A DNA stretch of 64,000 bases, taken from contig JAJDYE010000014.1 in NCBI GenBank assembly GCA_022822905.1, forward strand, positions 1-64,000. Reading direction: 5' to 3'. The notes below the pieces were generated by a model, which saw only the letters and a list, made by a program, of their open reading frames with translations, did no database searches and was not told where the DNA came from. How positions within the stretch are numbered: the stretch's first letter is position 1; each line of letters begins with the position of its first letter. This document shows positions 15,756 through 24,675 of the stretch, piece after piece. Source of the stretch: Acidimicrobiia bacterium. Lineage in GTDB: Bacteria; Actinomycetota; Acidimicrobiia; Acidimicrobiales; Bin134. Position numbers and translations under genes: made by a program.

Positions 15756-16844
15756 ATGGCTATTCCCCAAGACCGCGACATCGACGCCCTCAAGGCCTCG
15801 CTGTCGGAGTGGATGAACGCCCAGTCGGGAGTGTCCGACGCCGAGGTGACCTTCTTGGTGAACCCCGAGGCCTCCGGGTTCAGCAACGAGACCCTGGTGT
15901 GCGACGCCGTTTACACCCGCGACGGCGAGACTCGCGACTCGGGCATCGTGGTGCGCAAGCGGCCCACCGACTACGCCATCTTCCCCGCCTACGACATGAG
16001 CGTGCAGTACCGGAGCATGCAGAACATGGCCGCCTGCGGCAGCGTGCCGGTGCCCGAGATCCTGTGGGTGGAGGACACCGGCGAGGTGCTGGGCGAGCCG
16101 TTCTTCATCATGGAGCGGCTGCACGGCCGGGTGCCCACCGACAACCCGCCCTTCTTCCAGGAGGGCTGGGTGTTCGAGGCCACCGCTGAGCAGCAGGCCA
16201 CGCTCTACAACTCGTCGGTGGACACGCTGGGCGCGGTGGCCCGCACTGACTGGAAGGCCAACGGCTTCGACTTCGTGGAGCGTCCCCAATACGGCGGGCC
16301 GGGGTTCGCCCAGCAACTCGGCTACCAGCGCTACTACGCCGACTGGGCCGCCGAGGACCGGCCCAAGCCCCTGATCGACGCCGCGTTGGACTGGTTCGAC
16401 GCCAACGACCCCTCCGGGTCGATGCCGGTGCAGCTGAACTGGGGCGACGCCCGGCCCAGCAACCTCATGTACGGCGACGACTTCAAGGTGATGGCCGTGT
16501 TCGACTGGGAGATGGCCGACCTGGGCCCCGGCGAGGTGGACTTGGGCTGGTTCCTGTACATGAACCGGTTCTTGAGCGAGGGGGCTGGCATAAGCTGGCT
16601 GCCGGGCTTCGCCGACCGCGACGGCACCATCGCCCGCTGGGAGCAGGCCGTGGGCCGCAAAGCCGAGCACATCGACTACTTCGAGGCGTGGGGCTGCCTG
16701 CGCTTTTGCATCATCATGGTGGCCATCGTGAACATGCAGGTGAAGTACGGGACGTTCCCCGCCGATTTCGGCGCCCAGTACGAGCGGATCAACCCCTCCA
16801 CCCAGATGCTGGCCCAGTACCTGGGCATGCCCGAGCCCGAGTGA
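15756..16844 (+). CDS. Phosphotransferase-family protein (APH/ACAD10-like kinase)
   Basis: The protein has 362 residues. The kinase-like core is visible: VVRKRPTDYAIFPAYD, EPFFIMERLHGRVPTD, the catalytic-loop region LNWGDARPSNLMYGDDFKVMAVFDW and the following Asp in DWEMADLGPGEVDLGW. The loop reads NWGDxxxxN instead of the common HGDxxxxN, keeping the catalytic Asp. Relatives act on hydroxylated acyl-CoA or small-molecule hydroxyls and often sit with acyl-CoA enzymes. It lies 36 bp behind the molybdopterin oxidoreductase and 13 bp before a SnoaL-like gene, so these form an operon. Confidence 0.85.
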   Translation: MAIPQDRDIDALKASLSEWMNAQSGVSDAEVTFLVNPEASGFSNETLVCDAVYTRDGETRDSGIVVRKRPTDYAIFPAYDMSVQYRSMQNMAACGSVPVPEILWVEDTGEVLGEPFFIMERLHGRVPTDNPPFFQEGWVFEATAEQQATLYNSSVDTLGAVARTDWKANGFDFVERPQYGGPGFAQQLGYQRYYADWAAEDRPKPLIDAALDWFDANDPSGSMPVQLNWGDARPSNLMYGDDFKVMAVFDWEMADLGPGEVDLGWFLYMNRFLSEGAGISWLPGFADRDGTIARWEQAVGRKAEHIDYFEAWGCLRFCIIMVAIVNMQVKYGTFPADFGAQYERINPSTQMLAQYLGMPEPE

Positions 16845-16857
16845 GCCGGAGAGCCCC

Positions 16858-17286
16858 ATGAGCGACGCTGAGAATCGAGCGCTGGCCGAGGCCCTGTTCG
16901 ATGCGCTGGAGCGCATGGACTGGCCCGCGGTGGCCGAGCTGTTCACCGAAGACGGCACCTACCAGGACATGCCCTTTGAGACCGACTCCGGCGGCACGGT
17001 GGGCCACGCTGGCATCATCGGCAAGCTGGAGGTGGGCCTGAGCACGCTGGAGCGCTTCGAGCTGGGTGTGACCGACATCTGGGTGGACGGCGACGACGTG
17101 CTGGTGGAGCGGGTGGAGGTGTGGCACCACTCCGACGGCACCGTGGCCAGCCTCCCCGTGCTGTGCCGCCTCCAGATCCGCGACGGAAAGATCGCCCACT
17201 GGCGCGAATACTGGGACTACAACTACCTCATCGCCCAGCAGCCCGACTCCTGGCTCCCCCAATCCCCCCGCCCTCGCTGGGACTGA
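16858..17286 (+). CDS. SnoaL/NTF2-like fold protein
   Basis: The protein has 142 residues. It starts MSDAENRALAEALFDALERMDW, followed by LFTEDGTYQDMPF, a strand VTDIWVDGDDVLVERVEVW, and RDGKIAHWREYWDYN. This is the cone-shaped SnoaL_2 pattern, including the Trp and Asp that line the pocket in limonene-epoxide-hydrolase-like members. Many homologues are isomerases or hydrolases, and others only bind ligands. It is third in the oxidoreductase-kinase operon and probably handles the same substrate. The exact reaction cannot be assigned. Confidence 0.8.
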   Translation: MSDAENRALAEALFDALERMDWPAVAELFTEDGTYQDMPFETDSGGTVGHAGIIGKLEVGLSTLERFELGVTDIWVDGDDVLVERVEVWHHSDGTVASLPVLCRLQIRDGKIAHWREYWDYNYLIAQQPDSWLPQSPRPRWD

Positions 17287-17296
17287 GCAACCTGGT

Positions 17297-18097
17297 TTAC
17301 CAGTAGTTCCTTCTCTTGAGCATCCGGTCGGCGGAGCGGAACAACAGCAGCCAAGCGAGTACGAGACCTCCGGACATCAGGGCCAGGTAGACGAAAAGCC
17401 CCATCACCCCGACAAAGAGGAGAACGGGCAGAAACATCAGCGACATGTTGATGGACTCATTCAACGACAGGCTGTTCGAGGGCGCTGCCACGGTCTTGGC
17501 CGCGGCGATGCCCAGCGAGAGACCGGCTGAAATGAGACCGCCGAGCAGCATCGCCGCAATCGCCGTCCTCCTAGTGGGCGTGAGCCCTACCTTGGCGAGG
17601 TAGCGAGTGGTCGTTTCCGGCCGGACCTTGGATGCCGCCACCACGAGCATCGTGAAGAACAGGGCAACAACCCCGGGCACGCTCAAGAGGCTCAGCCATC
17701 CGTAGACGTTTACTTCGTCATCCTCAGTGATGCCCGCGGTGGCGTATCTGCCCGCCACCCCGGCATAGATCGCCAACACGCAGAGAGGCCCCAGCACGAA
17801 GAACCACCACTTGCGCCAGGGCTCCAGCCAGTACTCCACCGCCAGCCAAAGGAGCGCCGCCAACACCACCAACGAGGCCACAAAGCCAATCGGGTGGGGC
17901 AGCTCATTCAGCCACCCTGGCGCCCGCCAGATGAAATAGAGCCGAAGCTCATCATCCGAGTAATCCGTCTGATCCCCAAACAGATGCCAAACCGCCACCG
18001 GCAGCAAGACCACCAACACCCCCGCCGGAATCAAATGCCGATACGGCGGCTTCCGGTTGCCCGGCTCAGAAGGTGAAGGTTGTAGCCATGTGGCCAA
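17297..18097 (-). CDS. Polytopic membrane protein, unknown function
   Basis: The protein has 266 residues with about seven hydrophobic stretches, near residues 25-41, 66-88, 93-111, 130-152, 178-200 and a long 215-252 region that can hold two. A soluble loop with acidic residues (TDYSDDELRLYF) follows the first helix. No transporter or enzyme motif is seen. The frame is convergent with the SnoaL gene and downstream of the sulfatase on the same strand. A GAGGAG lies rather far (about 13 bases) from the chosen ATG. Confidence 0.6.
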   Translation of the reverse strand: MATWLQPSPSEPGNRKPPYRHLIPAGVLVVLLPVAVWHLFGDQTDYSDDELRLYFIWRAPGWLNELPHPIGFVASLVVLAALLWLAVEYWLEPWRKWWFFVLGPLCVLAIYAGVAGRYATAGITEDDEVNVYGWLSLLSVPGVVALFFTMLVVAASKVRPETTTRYLAKVGLTPTRRTAIAAMLLGGLISAGLSLGIAAAKTVAAPSNSLSLNESINMSLMFLPVLLFVGVMGLFVYLALMSGGLVLAWLLLFRSADRMLKRRNYW

Positions 18098-18127
18098 GGA
18101 AAGCTCCTCGTGTGCTTCCGGCCAGTC

Positions 18128-20431
18128 TTACTCGAAGCGGGCGCCCATTTGTTTGAGGATTTCCACGGTGTGGGTGGCGGCCATGGGGCCTTGTTGGCCG
18201 GGGGTGTAGGTGGCGGAGTCGATGGTGTTGGTGTAGGGGAAGGGGCCGTGGCGCTGGTAGACGTCCCATGAGACGGGGGAGCGGCGATCGATGCCCACAT
18301 CAATGCCCTCGAAGGGGGCCATGGTCCACATTCCGGTGAATTCCTCGCCGGCCGCGGTCTCGGTGCCGTCCACCAGAAGCCGCAGATCCCAGGCGAAACC
18401 GTCGGTGATGGTGAAGTCGAGCCGCACGGTGCGCCGGCCCTCGGCCAGCGGGCCGCTGTGCAGGTGCCGCATGTGGCCGTAGCCGTTGTGGACGTAGACC
18501 ACCTCGCCGCCCTCCACGTAGCAGGCGTAGCCGCCGCCCTGGTCGCCGTGGGCCACCAGCATGCCCTGGTCGCCCGAGGCGTAGTGAAACTCGATGTCCA
18601 CCGTGAACGACCGGGCCTGGATCATCTTCATGCTCCGGTAGCGCTCCAGGGTGTCGGTGCCCGGCGTGATCCGCACCGGCGTCTCGTACACCTCCTCCGA
18701 CGGGGGTCGCTGCACGTACTTGAGCATGGAGCCCTCGTCCAGCGGGTACACCTGGTAGCGGTGGGCGGCCTCCTCCCAGGCGTCGATCAGCTCTTGGCGC
18801 TTGGCCGGCTCGGCCTCCGACAAGTCCACCGTCTCGGTGGGGTCGTCATGGAGGTTGTACACCTCCCACTCGTGGTCGCCGAACGGGGTCATCGGCAGGT
18901 GCAGGGTGACGGCCTCCCAGCCCTCGCGGTAGAACCCCCGGTGGCCGATCTGCTCGTAGTACTGCTCGGTGTGGTGCTCGTCGGCCGCCGCGTCGGCGAA
19001 CGTGGGGGCGAAGCTGGCCCCGACCAGCGGACCCTTGAGCGGCTGGCCGTTGCGCTCGGTGGGAGCGCTGAGCCCCACGATGTCGAGCACGGTGGGCAGC
19101 ACGTCGGTGATGTGCAGGTACTGGCGGCGGAATCCGCCGGGGTCGGCGATCCGCTCCGGCCACGACGAGATCATGGCCACTTGGTGCCCGCCGGCGTGGG
19201 TGTTGATCTTGTACAGCCGGAAGGGGGTGTTGCCGGCCATGGCCCAGCCCCGGGGATAGTGGGCCAGGGTCTGGGGGCCGCCCAGCAGATCGAGGCGGGC
19301 GTGGTCGGCGTCGATGTCGCCCTGGGTGGGCGACAGCACCTCGAAGTACTGCGCGCAGCCGGTGTCCTCGCCCTCTCGGGACGCACCGTTGTCGGAGGTG
19401 AACAGCACCAGCGTGTTGTCCCACTCGCCCAGCTCCTCCAAGGCGGCCCGCAGCCGCCCGAAGTTCTGGTCGACGTTGTCCACCATGGCGGCGAACACCT
19501 CCATGTAGCGGGCGAACACCTCCTTTTGGGTGGTGGACAGCTCGTCCCAGGGCGGGACGTCGTTGCGCTCCTCGGAGTTGCGGGGCGGCAGCGCGGTGTC
19601 GGTGTCGAAGATGCCCAGTTCGATCTGGCGGTCGAAGCGGCGTTGGCGGATCTCGTCCCAGCCGGCGTCGTAGGCCCCCCGGTACTTGTCGATGTCGGCC
19701 TGCTTGGCCTGGAGCGGGGCGTGGACCGCTCCGTGCGACAGGTACAGGAAGAACGGCTGGTCGGGCCGGGCCGCCTTCTGCTCCCTCACCATGGCGATGG
19801 CCTCGTCGGTGATGTCGTCGGTGAAGTAGTAGTCGTCGGGGTACTGGTCGGTGCGCACCACGCTGTTGTCGCGGATCAGCCGGTGGGGGTGGTGGAAGTT
19901 GGTGAACCCGTCGAGGAAGCCGTAGTAGTGGTCGAAGCCCCGCTGGAGCGGCCACGAGTGGCGGGGGCCCACCAGGTTGGAGTCTTTGCACAGGTGCCAC
20001 TTGCCCACCATGAAGGTGGCGTAGCCCCCCGCCCGCAGGATCTCGGCCACTGTGGCGCAGTGCTCGGTGAGCTCGGCGGTGTAGCCGGGGTAGCCGGGGT
20101 CGGAGTGGCACACGTGGCCCACCCCCACGTCGTGGTGGTTGAGCCCGGTGAGCAGCGACGCCCGGGTGGGCGAGCACATGGGGTTGACGTGGAAGTTCAG
20201 GTAGCGCAGCCCCTCGGCCGCCATCTGGTCGATGTGGGGGGTGTCGATCTCCGAGCCGTAGCACCCCAGATCGGCGAAGCCCAGGTCGTCCAACAGCACC
20301 ACCACGATGTTGGGCGCCCCTTCCGGCGCCCGCACCGCCTCCGGCCACCACGGGTCCGACCCCGCCACCGTGCGCCCTGCTCGCCCCTCCCACCCCTGGT
20401 AGGGCTCGGGCCGTGCGGTCTCCTGGCTCAT
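18128..20431 (-). CDS. Type I sulfatase (arylsulfatase-like) with C-terminal beta domain
   Basis: The protein has 767 residues from the ATG at 20431. The sulfatase signature CSPTRASLLTG is intact, so the Cys can be converted to formylglycine. Metal ligands are seen in VVVLLDDLGFADLGCYG and in LFTSDNGASREG, and the second signature is GYATFMVGKWHLCK. Residues beyond ~560 form a beta-rich region typical of large arylsulfatases. No signal peptide is visible. The enzyme removes sulfate from an organic sulfate ester. It lies 10 bp behind a VOC-family gene, so the two are co-transcribed. The substrate is unknown. Confidence 0.93.
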   Translation of the reverse strand: MSQETARPEPYQGWEGRAGRTVAGSDPWWPEAVRAPEGAPNIVVVLLDDLGFADLGCYGSEIDTPHIDQMAAEGLRYLNFHVNPMCSPTRASLLTGLNHHDVGVGHVCHSDPGYPGYTAELTEHCATVAEILRAGGYATFMVGKWHLCKDSNLVGPRHSWPLQRGFDHYYGFLDGFTNFHHPHRLIRDNSVVRTDQYPDDYYFTDDITDEAIAMVREQKAARPDQPFFLYLSHGAVHAPLQAKQADIDKYRGAYDAGWDEIRQRRFDRQIELGIFDTDTALPPRNSEERNDVPPWDELSTTQKEVFARYMEVFAAMVDNVDQNFGRLRAALEELGEWDNTLVLFTSDNGASREGEDTGCAQYFEVLSPTQGDIDADHARLDLLGGPQTLAHYPRGWAMAGNTPFRLYKINTHAGGHQVAMISSWPERIADPGGFRRQYLHITDVLPTVLDIVGLSAPTERNGQPLKGPLVGASFAPTFADAAADEHHTEQYYEQIGHRGFYREGWEAVTLHLPMTPFGDHEWEVYNLHDDPTETVDLSEAEPAKRQELIDAWEEAAHRYQVYPLDEGSMLKYVQRPPSEEVYETPVRITPGTDTLERYRSMKMIQARSFTVDIEFHYASGDQGMLVAHGDQGGGYACYVEGGEVVYVHNGYGHMRHLHSGPLAEGRRTVRLDFTITDGFAWDLRLLVDGTETAAGEEFTGMWTMAPFEGIDVGIDRRSPVSWDVYQRHGPFPYTNTIDSATYTPGQQGPMAATHTVEILKQMGARFE

Positions 20432-20441
20432 CGGTGTCTCC

Positions 20442-21224
20442 TCAATCCATTGAGAAGTCGGGGTTGAGGGTGATGACCCAGAACATGGCGCCGGCGTCGT
20501 CCACGAGCTGGGCCATGCGCCCCGGCGGGGTGTCCATGGGCGGGACCACCACATGGCCTCCCAGCTCTTGGCACTGGGCCGCGGTGGCGTCGCAGTCGTC
20601 CACTGCGAAGTACACCGCCCAGTGGGCGGGAATTAGCGGCGCGGGCAGCGGGCCGGCGCTGGCGATCATCTCGCCGTTGTGCCTGATGCCCACCGAACCG
20701 TCCATGTCGAGGGGCACCGGGGTCCAGCCCAGCATCTCGGAGTAGAACGCCAGGGCCTTTTCCACATCAGAAGTCAGGAGCTGGTTCCAGCACAGCGTGC
20801 CGTGCTCGCTCTTGAGCTCGGCGCCATCTTGGCCGATCGCCTCCCACAGCATCACCACTGCACCGGTCGGGTCGGCCACCACCACCATCCTCCCCGCACC
20901 CGCCGGCTCCATCACCGGTCCCATCGGCGTGCCCCCCGCGGGCGCCACCTTGGCCAGGGCCTCATCAGCGTTGTCCACCGAGATGTAGGTCTCCCACACG
21001 TTGGGGATCCCCATCTCGCACATCTCCTGGGGCTTTTCCAGCAGCCCCAGCACCGGCCTGTCGTCCTTCAGCCCCAGGGTGTAGACGACCTCTGATCCGT
21101 CGTGCTCATCGCGAAAGGTCAGTCCGAAGAGCGACGAGTAGAACGCCTTGGCCTTGTCGGGCTCCTCGGTACACAAATCAACCCAGCTGAAGTCTCCGTG
21201 GACGTAGCCGTCTACCTCGGGCAT
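20442..21224 (-). CDS. Two-domain VOC (glyoxalase/bleomycin-resistance) family protein
   Basis: The protein has 260 residues. It consists of two paired beta-alpha-beta modules: residues 8-128 (FSWVDLCTEEPDKAKAFYSS ... VADPTGAVVMLW) and residues 140-255 (LCWNQLLTSDVEKALAFYSE ... VDDAGAMFWVI). The tandem duplication is typical of the CFP-30/hydroxylase-like VOC group in actinobacteria. The usual His/Glu metal ligands are not obvious, so a metal-independent or binding role is possible. It is the gene before the sulfatase. Confidence 0.85.
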   Translation of the reverse strand: MPEVDGYVHGDFSWVDLCTEEPDKAKAFYSSLFGLTFRDEHDGSEVVYTLGLKDDRPVLGLLEKPQEMCEMGIPNVWETYISVDNADEALAKVAPAGGTPMGPVMEPAGAGRMVVVADPTGAVVMLWEAIGQDGAELKSEHGTLCWNQLLTSDVEKALAFYSEMLGWTPVPLDMDGSVGIRHNGEMIASAGPLPAPLIPAHWAVYFAVDDCDATAAQCQELGGHVVVPPMDTPPGRMAQLVDDAGAMFWVITLNPDFSMD

Positions 21225-21274
21225 GGTCGTTCTCCTCTTCCCTGTTTCGGCCGAATTTCAGGCAGCGTATAGGT

Positions 21275-21874
21275 TCAGATGGCGTCGCCCACATTGGTGC
21301 GACGAGCGGCGATGGCCCAGGTCAAGAGGGCCAGGATCATCAGGGGATCGAGGATGTCCCATGCACCCTCATCGCCGACGAAGTAGTTGTTGACGAGCAC
21401 CGACGCGGCCAGTCCCAGGGCGATGACCACAGAGACCAGGGTGAAGGGGTTGGCCGCTTCGATGCCCTGCCTCTGGGCCATCACCCGGCCCCACCCGGTG
21501 GCGACGGCCACGGTGCCGCAGGCGATGAACAGCGGATCGATGGTGTTCCAGAGGTTGCCGCTGTGGTTGAAGATGTCGGTGTACTGATTGAGCAGGATGG
21601 CCACCGCCAGCGCCACCAAGCTCACCGTGCGCACCCACGGCACCTTGCTGGTGTTGCGCCATAACAGCCACACGCCGACCAGGGAGATCACCACGGGGCC
21701 GATCTGCCAGAGCTGCCACTTCCAGTTGTCGACCGCCTCGGCAGTGGGGTCGGGGTGGACCATCTCAGAGCGCTCGGCCCAGGTGAATGCGGCGACGACC
21801 AGGATGCCCGCTCCGATGAGGGAGTCGATGATTCCCAGGTCCCGCCGGCGGAAGATGTGCTCAATCATGCTCAT
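21275..21874 (-). CDS. Small integral membrane protein, unknown function
   Basis: The protein has 199 residues from the ATG at 21874, which overlaps the amidohydrolase stop as ATGA. It starts MSMIEHIFRRRDLGIID. About six hydrophobic helices follow (for example SLIGAGILVVAAFTW, WQIGPVVISLVGVWLL, LVALAVAILLN, FIACGTVAVATGWG and LILALLTWAIAA). No family motif is recognised. The translational overlap suggests it is made together with the amidohydrolase and aldolase upstream. Confidence 0.7.
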   Translation of the reverse strand: MSMIEHIFRRRDLGIIDSLIGAGILVVAAFTWAERSEMVHPDPTAEAVDNWKWQLWQIGPVVISLVGVWLLWRNTSKVPWVRTVSLVALAVAILLNQYTDIFNHSGNLWNTIDPLFIACGTVAVATGWGRVMAQRQGIEAANPFTLVSVVIALGLAASVLVNNYFVGDEGAWDILDPLMILALLTWAIAARRTNVGDAI

Positions 21875-22767
21875 GCCATATTGAACACCCGCAGGGCGTT
21901 GTCCCGCAGGAATTTGGGCCAAACATGGTCGCGGAATCCCACGTCGCGCATCTCGGTCATGATCCGCTCCAACGACAGCCCCGAGGGGAAGTAGCCGGCG
22001 TACATCACCTTGTCGGCGCCCCGGGTGTTGGCGTAGTCGATGATGGCCTTCGGATAGTGCTTGGGGGCGAACGCCGAGGTGGAGTAGTGCAGCCCCGGCC
22101 ACTTCAGCATGAGCTTCACCATCAGGCGTTCCCACGGCTCGGAACCGTGGCGGGTGACCAGCACCAGCTCGGGGAAGTCGTAGCACACCCGGTCGAGGTG
22201 CTCGACGTGCTGGGGGTCGAACGGGAACCGCGGCCCGGGCACCCCGGCGTTGATGCACATTGGGATCTCCAGCTCGCAGCACGCCGCATAGATCGGGTAC
22301 ATCAGCGGTTCGTTGATGTTCACCTGGGGGTGCAGCCCGGTGGGGAAGCAGGCCGCGGCGATCACTCCGAGCTCGTCCACGGCCCGGCGCAGGTCCCGCA
22401 CCGCTTGCACGCCCTGGTTGGGGTCTACCAGGTAGCTGCCGTAGAGGCGGTCGGGATGCTCGGTGACGCCCCGGGTGCCCCAGGTGTCGCCGAAGTTCAC
22501 CGGCAACAGCCCCTTGTCGATGCCCCAGAGGTCCATCTCGGCCAGCAGGTAGGCGATGAAGTCCACCGTGCCGTCCACCTGGGGGAGATCCTTGAACATG
22601 TAGGCCGCGCCGTGGCCGAAGCTGCGGCTCTCGGTGTCCTTCAGCAGCCCCTGGAAGTTGGCGTACCAGGCGTCGCGGTCAGACGGCACGCCCAGCATGA
22701 GGTCGACCACCCCGATGCTCTCAATTGGGTGAGGGGTCATGGGGTGGGTTTCGGGCTCGGGGGCCAT
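21871..22767 (-). CDS. Amidohydrolase_2-like protein lacking the usual HxH motif
   Basis: The protein has 298 residues. The TIM-barrel pattern of COG2159 is recognisable: YLVDPNQGVQAVRDLRRAVDELGVIAAACFPTG, YAACCELEIPMCINAGVPG, PELVLVTRHGSEPW and the C-terminal VWPKFLRDNALRVF. Where active members have DxHxH near the start, this one reads VVDLMLGVPSDRDAW, so the first pair of metal ligands is missing. It may use a single metal, act as a decarboxylase-like variant, or be inactive. It directly abuts the aldolase stop and overlaps the membrane-protein start. Confidence 0.78.
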   Translation of the reverse strand: MAPEPETHPMTPHPIESIGVVDLMLGVPSDRDAWYANFQGLLKDTESRSFGHGAAYMFKDLPQVDGTVDFIAYLLAEMDLWGIDKGLLPVNFGDTWGTRGVTEHPDRLYGSYLVDPNQGVQAVRDLRRAVDELGVIAAACFPTGLHPQVNINEPLMYPIYAACCELEIPMCINAGVPGPRFPFDPQHVEHLDRVCYDFPELVLVTRHGSEPWERLMVKLMLKWPGLHYSTSAFAPKHYPKAIIDYANTRGADKVMYAGYFPSGLSLERIMTEMRDVGFRDHVWPKFLRDNALRVFNMA

Positions 22768-23487
22768 TCAGCCGGCCAGGGTCTCGAACAGGTCGGCGTC
22801 GGTGCGGCGCAGGCGGCGGTAGTTGGCCTCCCACATCATGGGGATGAAGTACTTGTGGTACGCCTTTTTGGCCCGGGCCGCCTCGGCCTCGGGCATCTCG
22901 TGGCCGCCCACCACCTTGGCCTCGTAGTGGGCCCGGGCCGAGCTCTCGTAGGCGATGGCCTTGATGGTGGCCTCCTCCAGCGAGGGGCACACGAAGCAGG
23001 CGCCGTGGTTGCCGATGAGCACCACCGACCGCTCGCCCAGCGCCTCGGCCATGCGGGGGCCGTCCACCGGGTTGTCGATGCCATTGTCGGCGTAGTGGGC
23101 CTGCTCTTGGTAGAACAGGCAGGCGTCGGCCGAATACAGCCCGACGTCTTTGCCGGTGGTGGACAGCACCTCCACGTAGTGGGAGTGAGTGTGGATCACC
23201 GAGTTGGCGTCGGGGCGGGCCTCGTAAAACCCGGCGTGGAAGCGCACCGCCGGCGAGGCCAGAGTGTCGCCGTCGAGCAGGTTGAGCTCCATGTCGTAGC
23301 AGTTCACATCGCTGGGCAGCGTCTCGCTGAAGTAGCCGAACGGCGACACCCAGAAGGCGTCGGAGCGCTCGGCGTCGCGCACCGACACGTGGCCGGCCAC
23401 CCTGCTCTCGCATCCCTCACGGGCCAGGATGCGCCGGGATGCGGCCACTTGGAAGGCGGGATGGTCTTCGGTCCAGGTCTTGGCCAT
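22768..23487 (-). CDS. Class II aldolase/adducin family protein
   Basis: The protein has 239 residues. The metal site is visible as HTHSH (SVIHTHSHY) with a later His in GNHGACFV. The catalytic and phosphate regions read GHVSVRD and FWVSPFGYFS. Family members are zinc aldolases, epimerases or decarboxylase-like enzymes acting on short sugar or hydroxy acids. The stop lies directly against the ATG of the amidohydrolase, so the genes form one unit. The second amidohydrolase gene is 13 bp upstream. The substrate is not deducible. Confidence 0.88.
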   Translation of the reverse strand: MAKTWTEDHPAFQVAASRRILAREGCESRVAGHVSVRDAERSDAFWVSPFGYFSETLPSDVNCYDMELNLLDGDTLASPAVRFHAGFYEARPDANSVIHTHSHYVEVLSTTGKDVGLYSADACLFYQEQAHYADNGIDNPVDGPRMAEALGERSVVLIGNHGACFVCPSLEEATIKAIAYESSARAHYEAKVVGGHEMPEAEAARAKKAYHKYFIPMMWEANYRRLRRTDADLFETLAG

Positions 23488-23500
23488 TGATGTTCTCCCG

Positions 23501-24604
23501 CTAAACCTGGATGTCGTAGAGCTGGCGGACGTTGGCCGACACGATGGCGTGGCGCACGTCGTCGGTGGTGTCGGCGAAGTGCTCGGCGATCACCGCCTGG
23601 CTGTTGGGCCAGGTGGAAACGTGGTGGGGGAAGTCGTTGCCCCACATCATGGTCTCGGTGCCGATGATGTCGCGGGCGGCCACCCCGGTGAGGTCGCGCA
23701 TGAACGTCACCCGGAAGTTCTGGCGCCAGTAGTGCGACGGCTCTTGCTGGCAGTTCATGTCTTTCAGGAGTTGGGCGTGGCGATGGAACCAGTAGTCGGC
23801 CCGCTCCAGCAGGTTGCCGGCCCAGCCCACGTCGTTCTCGGCCGAGACGATCATCAGCTCGGGGAAGCGGTCGAACACGCCGCCGAAGATGAGGTCGAGC
23901 ACCACCTCTTGGATGTCCACCGTTTGCAGCACCGACCGGGTGGACGTGCCCTGGTCCCAGGCCTTGTCGGGGTCGCGGGTGGTGGCGGCGTGCAGGTTCA
24001 CCGGCATGGAGTGCTGCACCGCCGCGGCCCACAGCGGGTCGAACTCCGGGTCTTGGTAGGGGTTGTCCTCACCGTTGATCACCGGGATCATCACCCCCTT
24101 GAGCCCCATGTCGCGGCACCGCTTCATCTCCTTGGCGGCCCGCTCCAAGTCCACCGGCGCGAGCAGGGCAATGCCCACGAACGTGTCGGGAATCTGGCTC
24201 ACGAACTCCCCGACCCAGGTGTTGTAGGCCTCGAACAGGGCCCACTGGAACTCCACGTCTCGGATGGGGTACATCTGCATGGCGATGGTGGGGTACAGCA
24301 CCTCGCCGGTCACGCCGTCGGTGCGCAGCGCCTCCATGCGGGCTTCGGGGTCCCAGCCCACGTCGGGCACGTCCTCGTCCCAGCGGCCCCTGGCCCGCAC
24401 CTTGTCGTCGGTGCGCATGCACCCGGCCAAAAGCCCCACCGGGGGAAGCCGGGCCTGGTCGCACACCAGTCGGTCGGTGGTCTCCTCATGGACCAGGCGG
24501 GGCGCCCGGTCCTTGAAGGCCTCCACCGTGTAGATCTGCCACAGGTCGTGGGGCTCGATCACGTGGGAGTCGGCGGAGAATACGTCGAAGCCGTTGTCGC
24601 TCAT
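23501..24604 (-). CDS. Amidohydrolase_2 family metal-dependent hydrolase or decarboxylase
   Basis: The protein has 367 residues from the ATG at 24604. It starts MSDNGFDVFSADSHVIEPHDLW, containing the DSHxxEP form of the N-terminal metal motif used by many actinobacterial members. Further family segments are VLYPTIAMQM, FVGIALLAPVDLERAAKEMKR, MPVNLHAATTRDP, ENDVGWAGNLLERADYWFHRH and MWGNDFPHHVSTWPNS, with the conserved Asp. It is first in the aldolase/amidohydrolase operon and divergent from a dehydrogenase gene with a 71-bp gap that should hold both promoters. Confidence 0.87.
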   Translation of the reverse strand: MSDNGFDVFSADSHVIEPHDLWQIYTVEAFKDRAPRLVHEETTDRLVCDQARLPPVGLLAGCMRTDDKVRARGRWDEDVPDVGWDPEARMEALRTDGVTGEVLYPTIAMQMYPIRDVEFQWALFEAYNTWVGEFVSQIPDTFVGIALLAPVDLERAAKEMKRCRDMGLKGVMIPVINGEDNPYQDPEFDPLWAAAVQHSMPVNLHAATTRDPDKAWDQGTSTRSVLQTVDIQEVVLDLIFGGVFDRFPELMIVSAENDVGWAGNLLERADYWFHRHAQLLKDMNCQQEPSHYWRQNFRVTFMRDLTGVAARDIIGTETMMWGNDFPHHVSTWPNSQAVIAEHFADTTDDVRHAIVSANVRQLYDIQV

Positions 24605-24675
24605 CGCCTTCGATGTTATGGGAACGCTGTGGAAGCCGCCTATCGCCGGGAGAACGGGGGAATGGGCCGGATATC

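Noticed and set aside
13428..16958. Very long minus-strand open frame opposite the molybdopterin oxidoreductase and kinase genes
   Set aside because: The protein is a low-complexity Gly/His/Val string with no motifs, while the plus strand shows complete enzyme families.
17270..17300. CTGGT/ACCAG inverted repeat as a terminator between the SnoaL and membrane-protein genes
   Set aside because: It has only five pairs around a 2-base loop, too weak to form.
18458..20467. Plus-strand open frame opposite the sulfatase
   Set aside because: It is a shadow frame rich in Val/Gly/Leu. The sulfatase signature and metal sites are on the minus strand.
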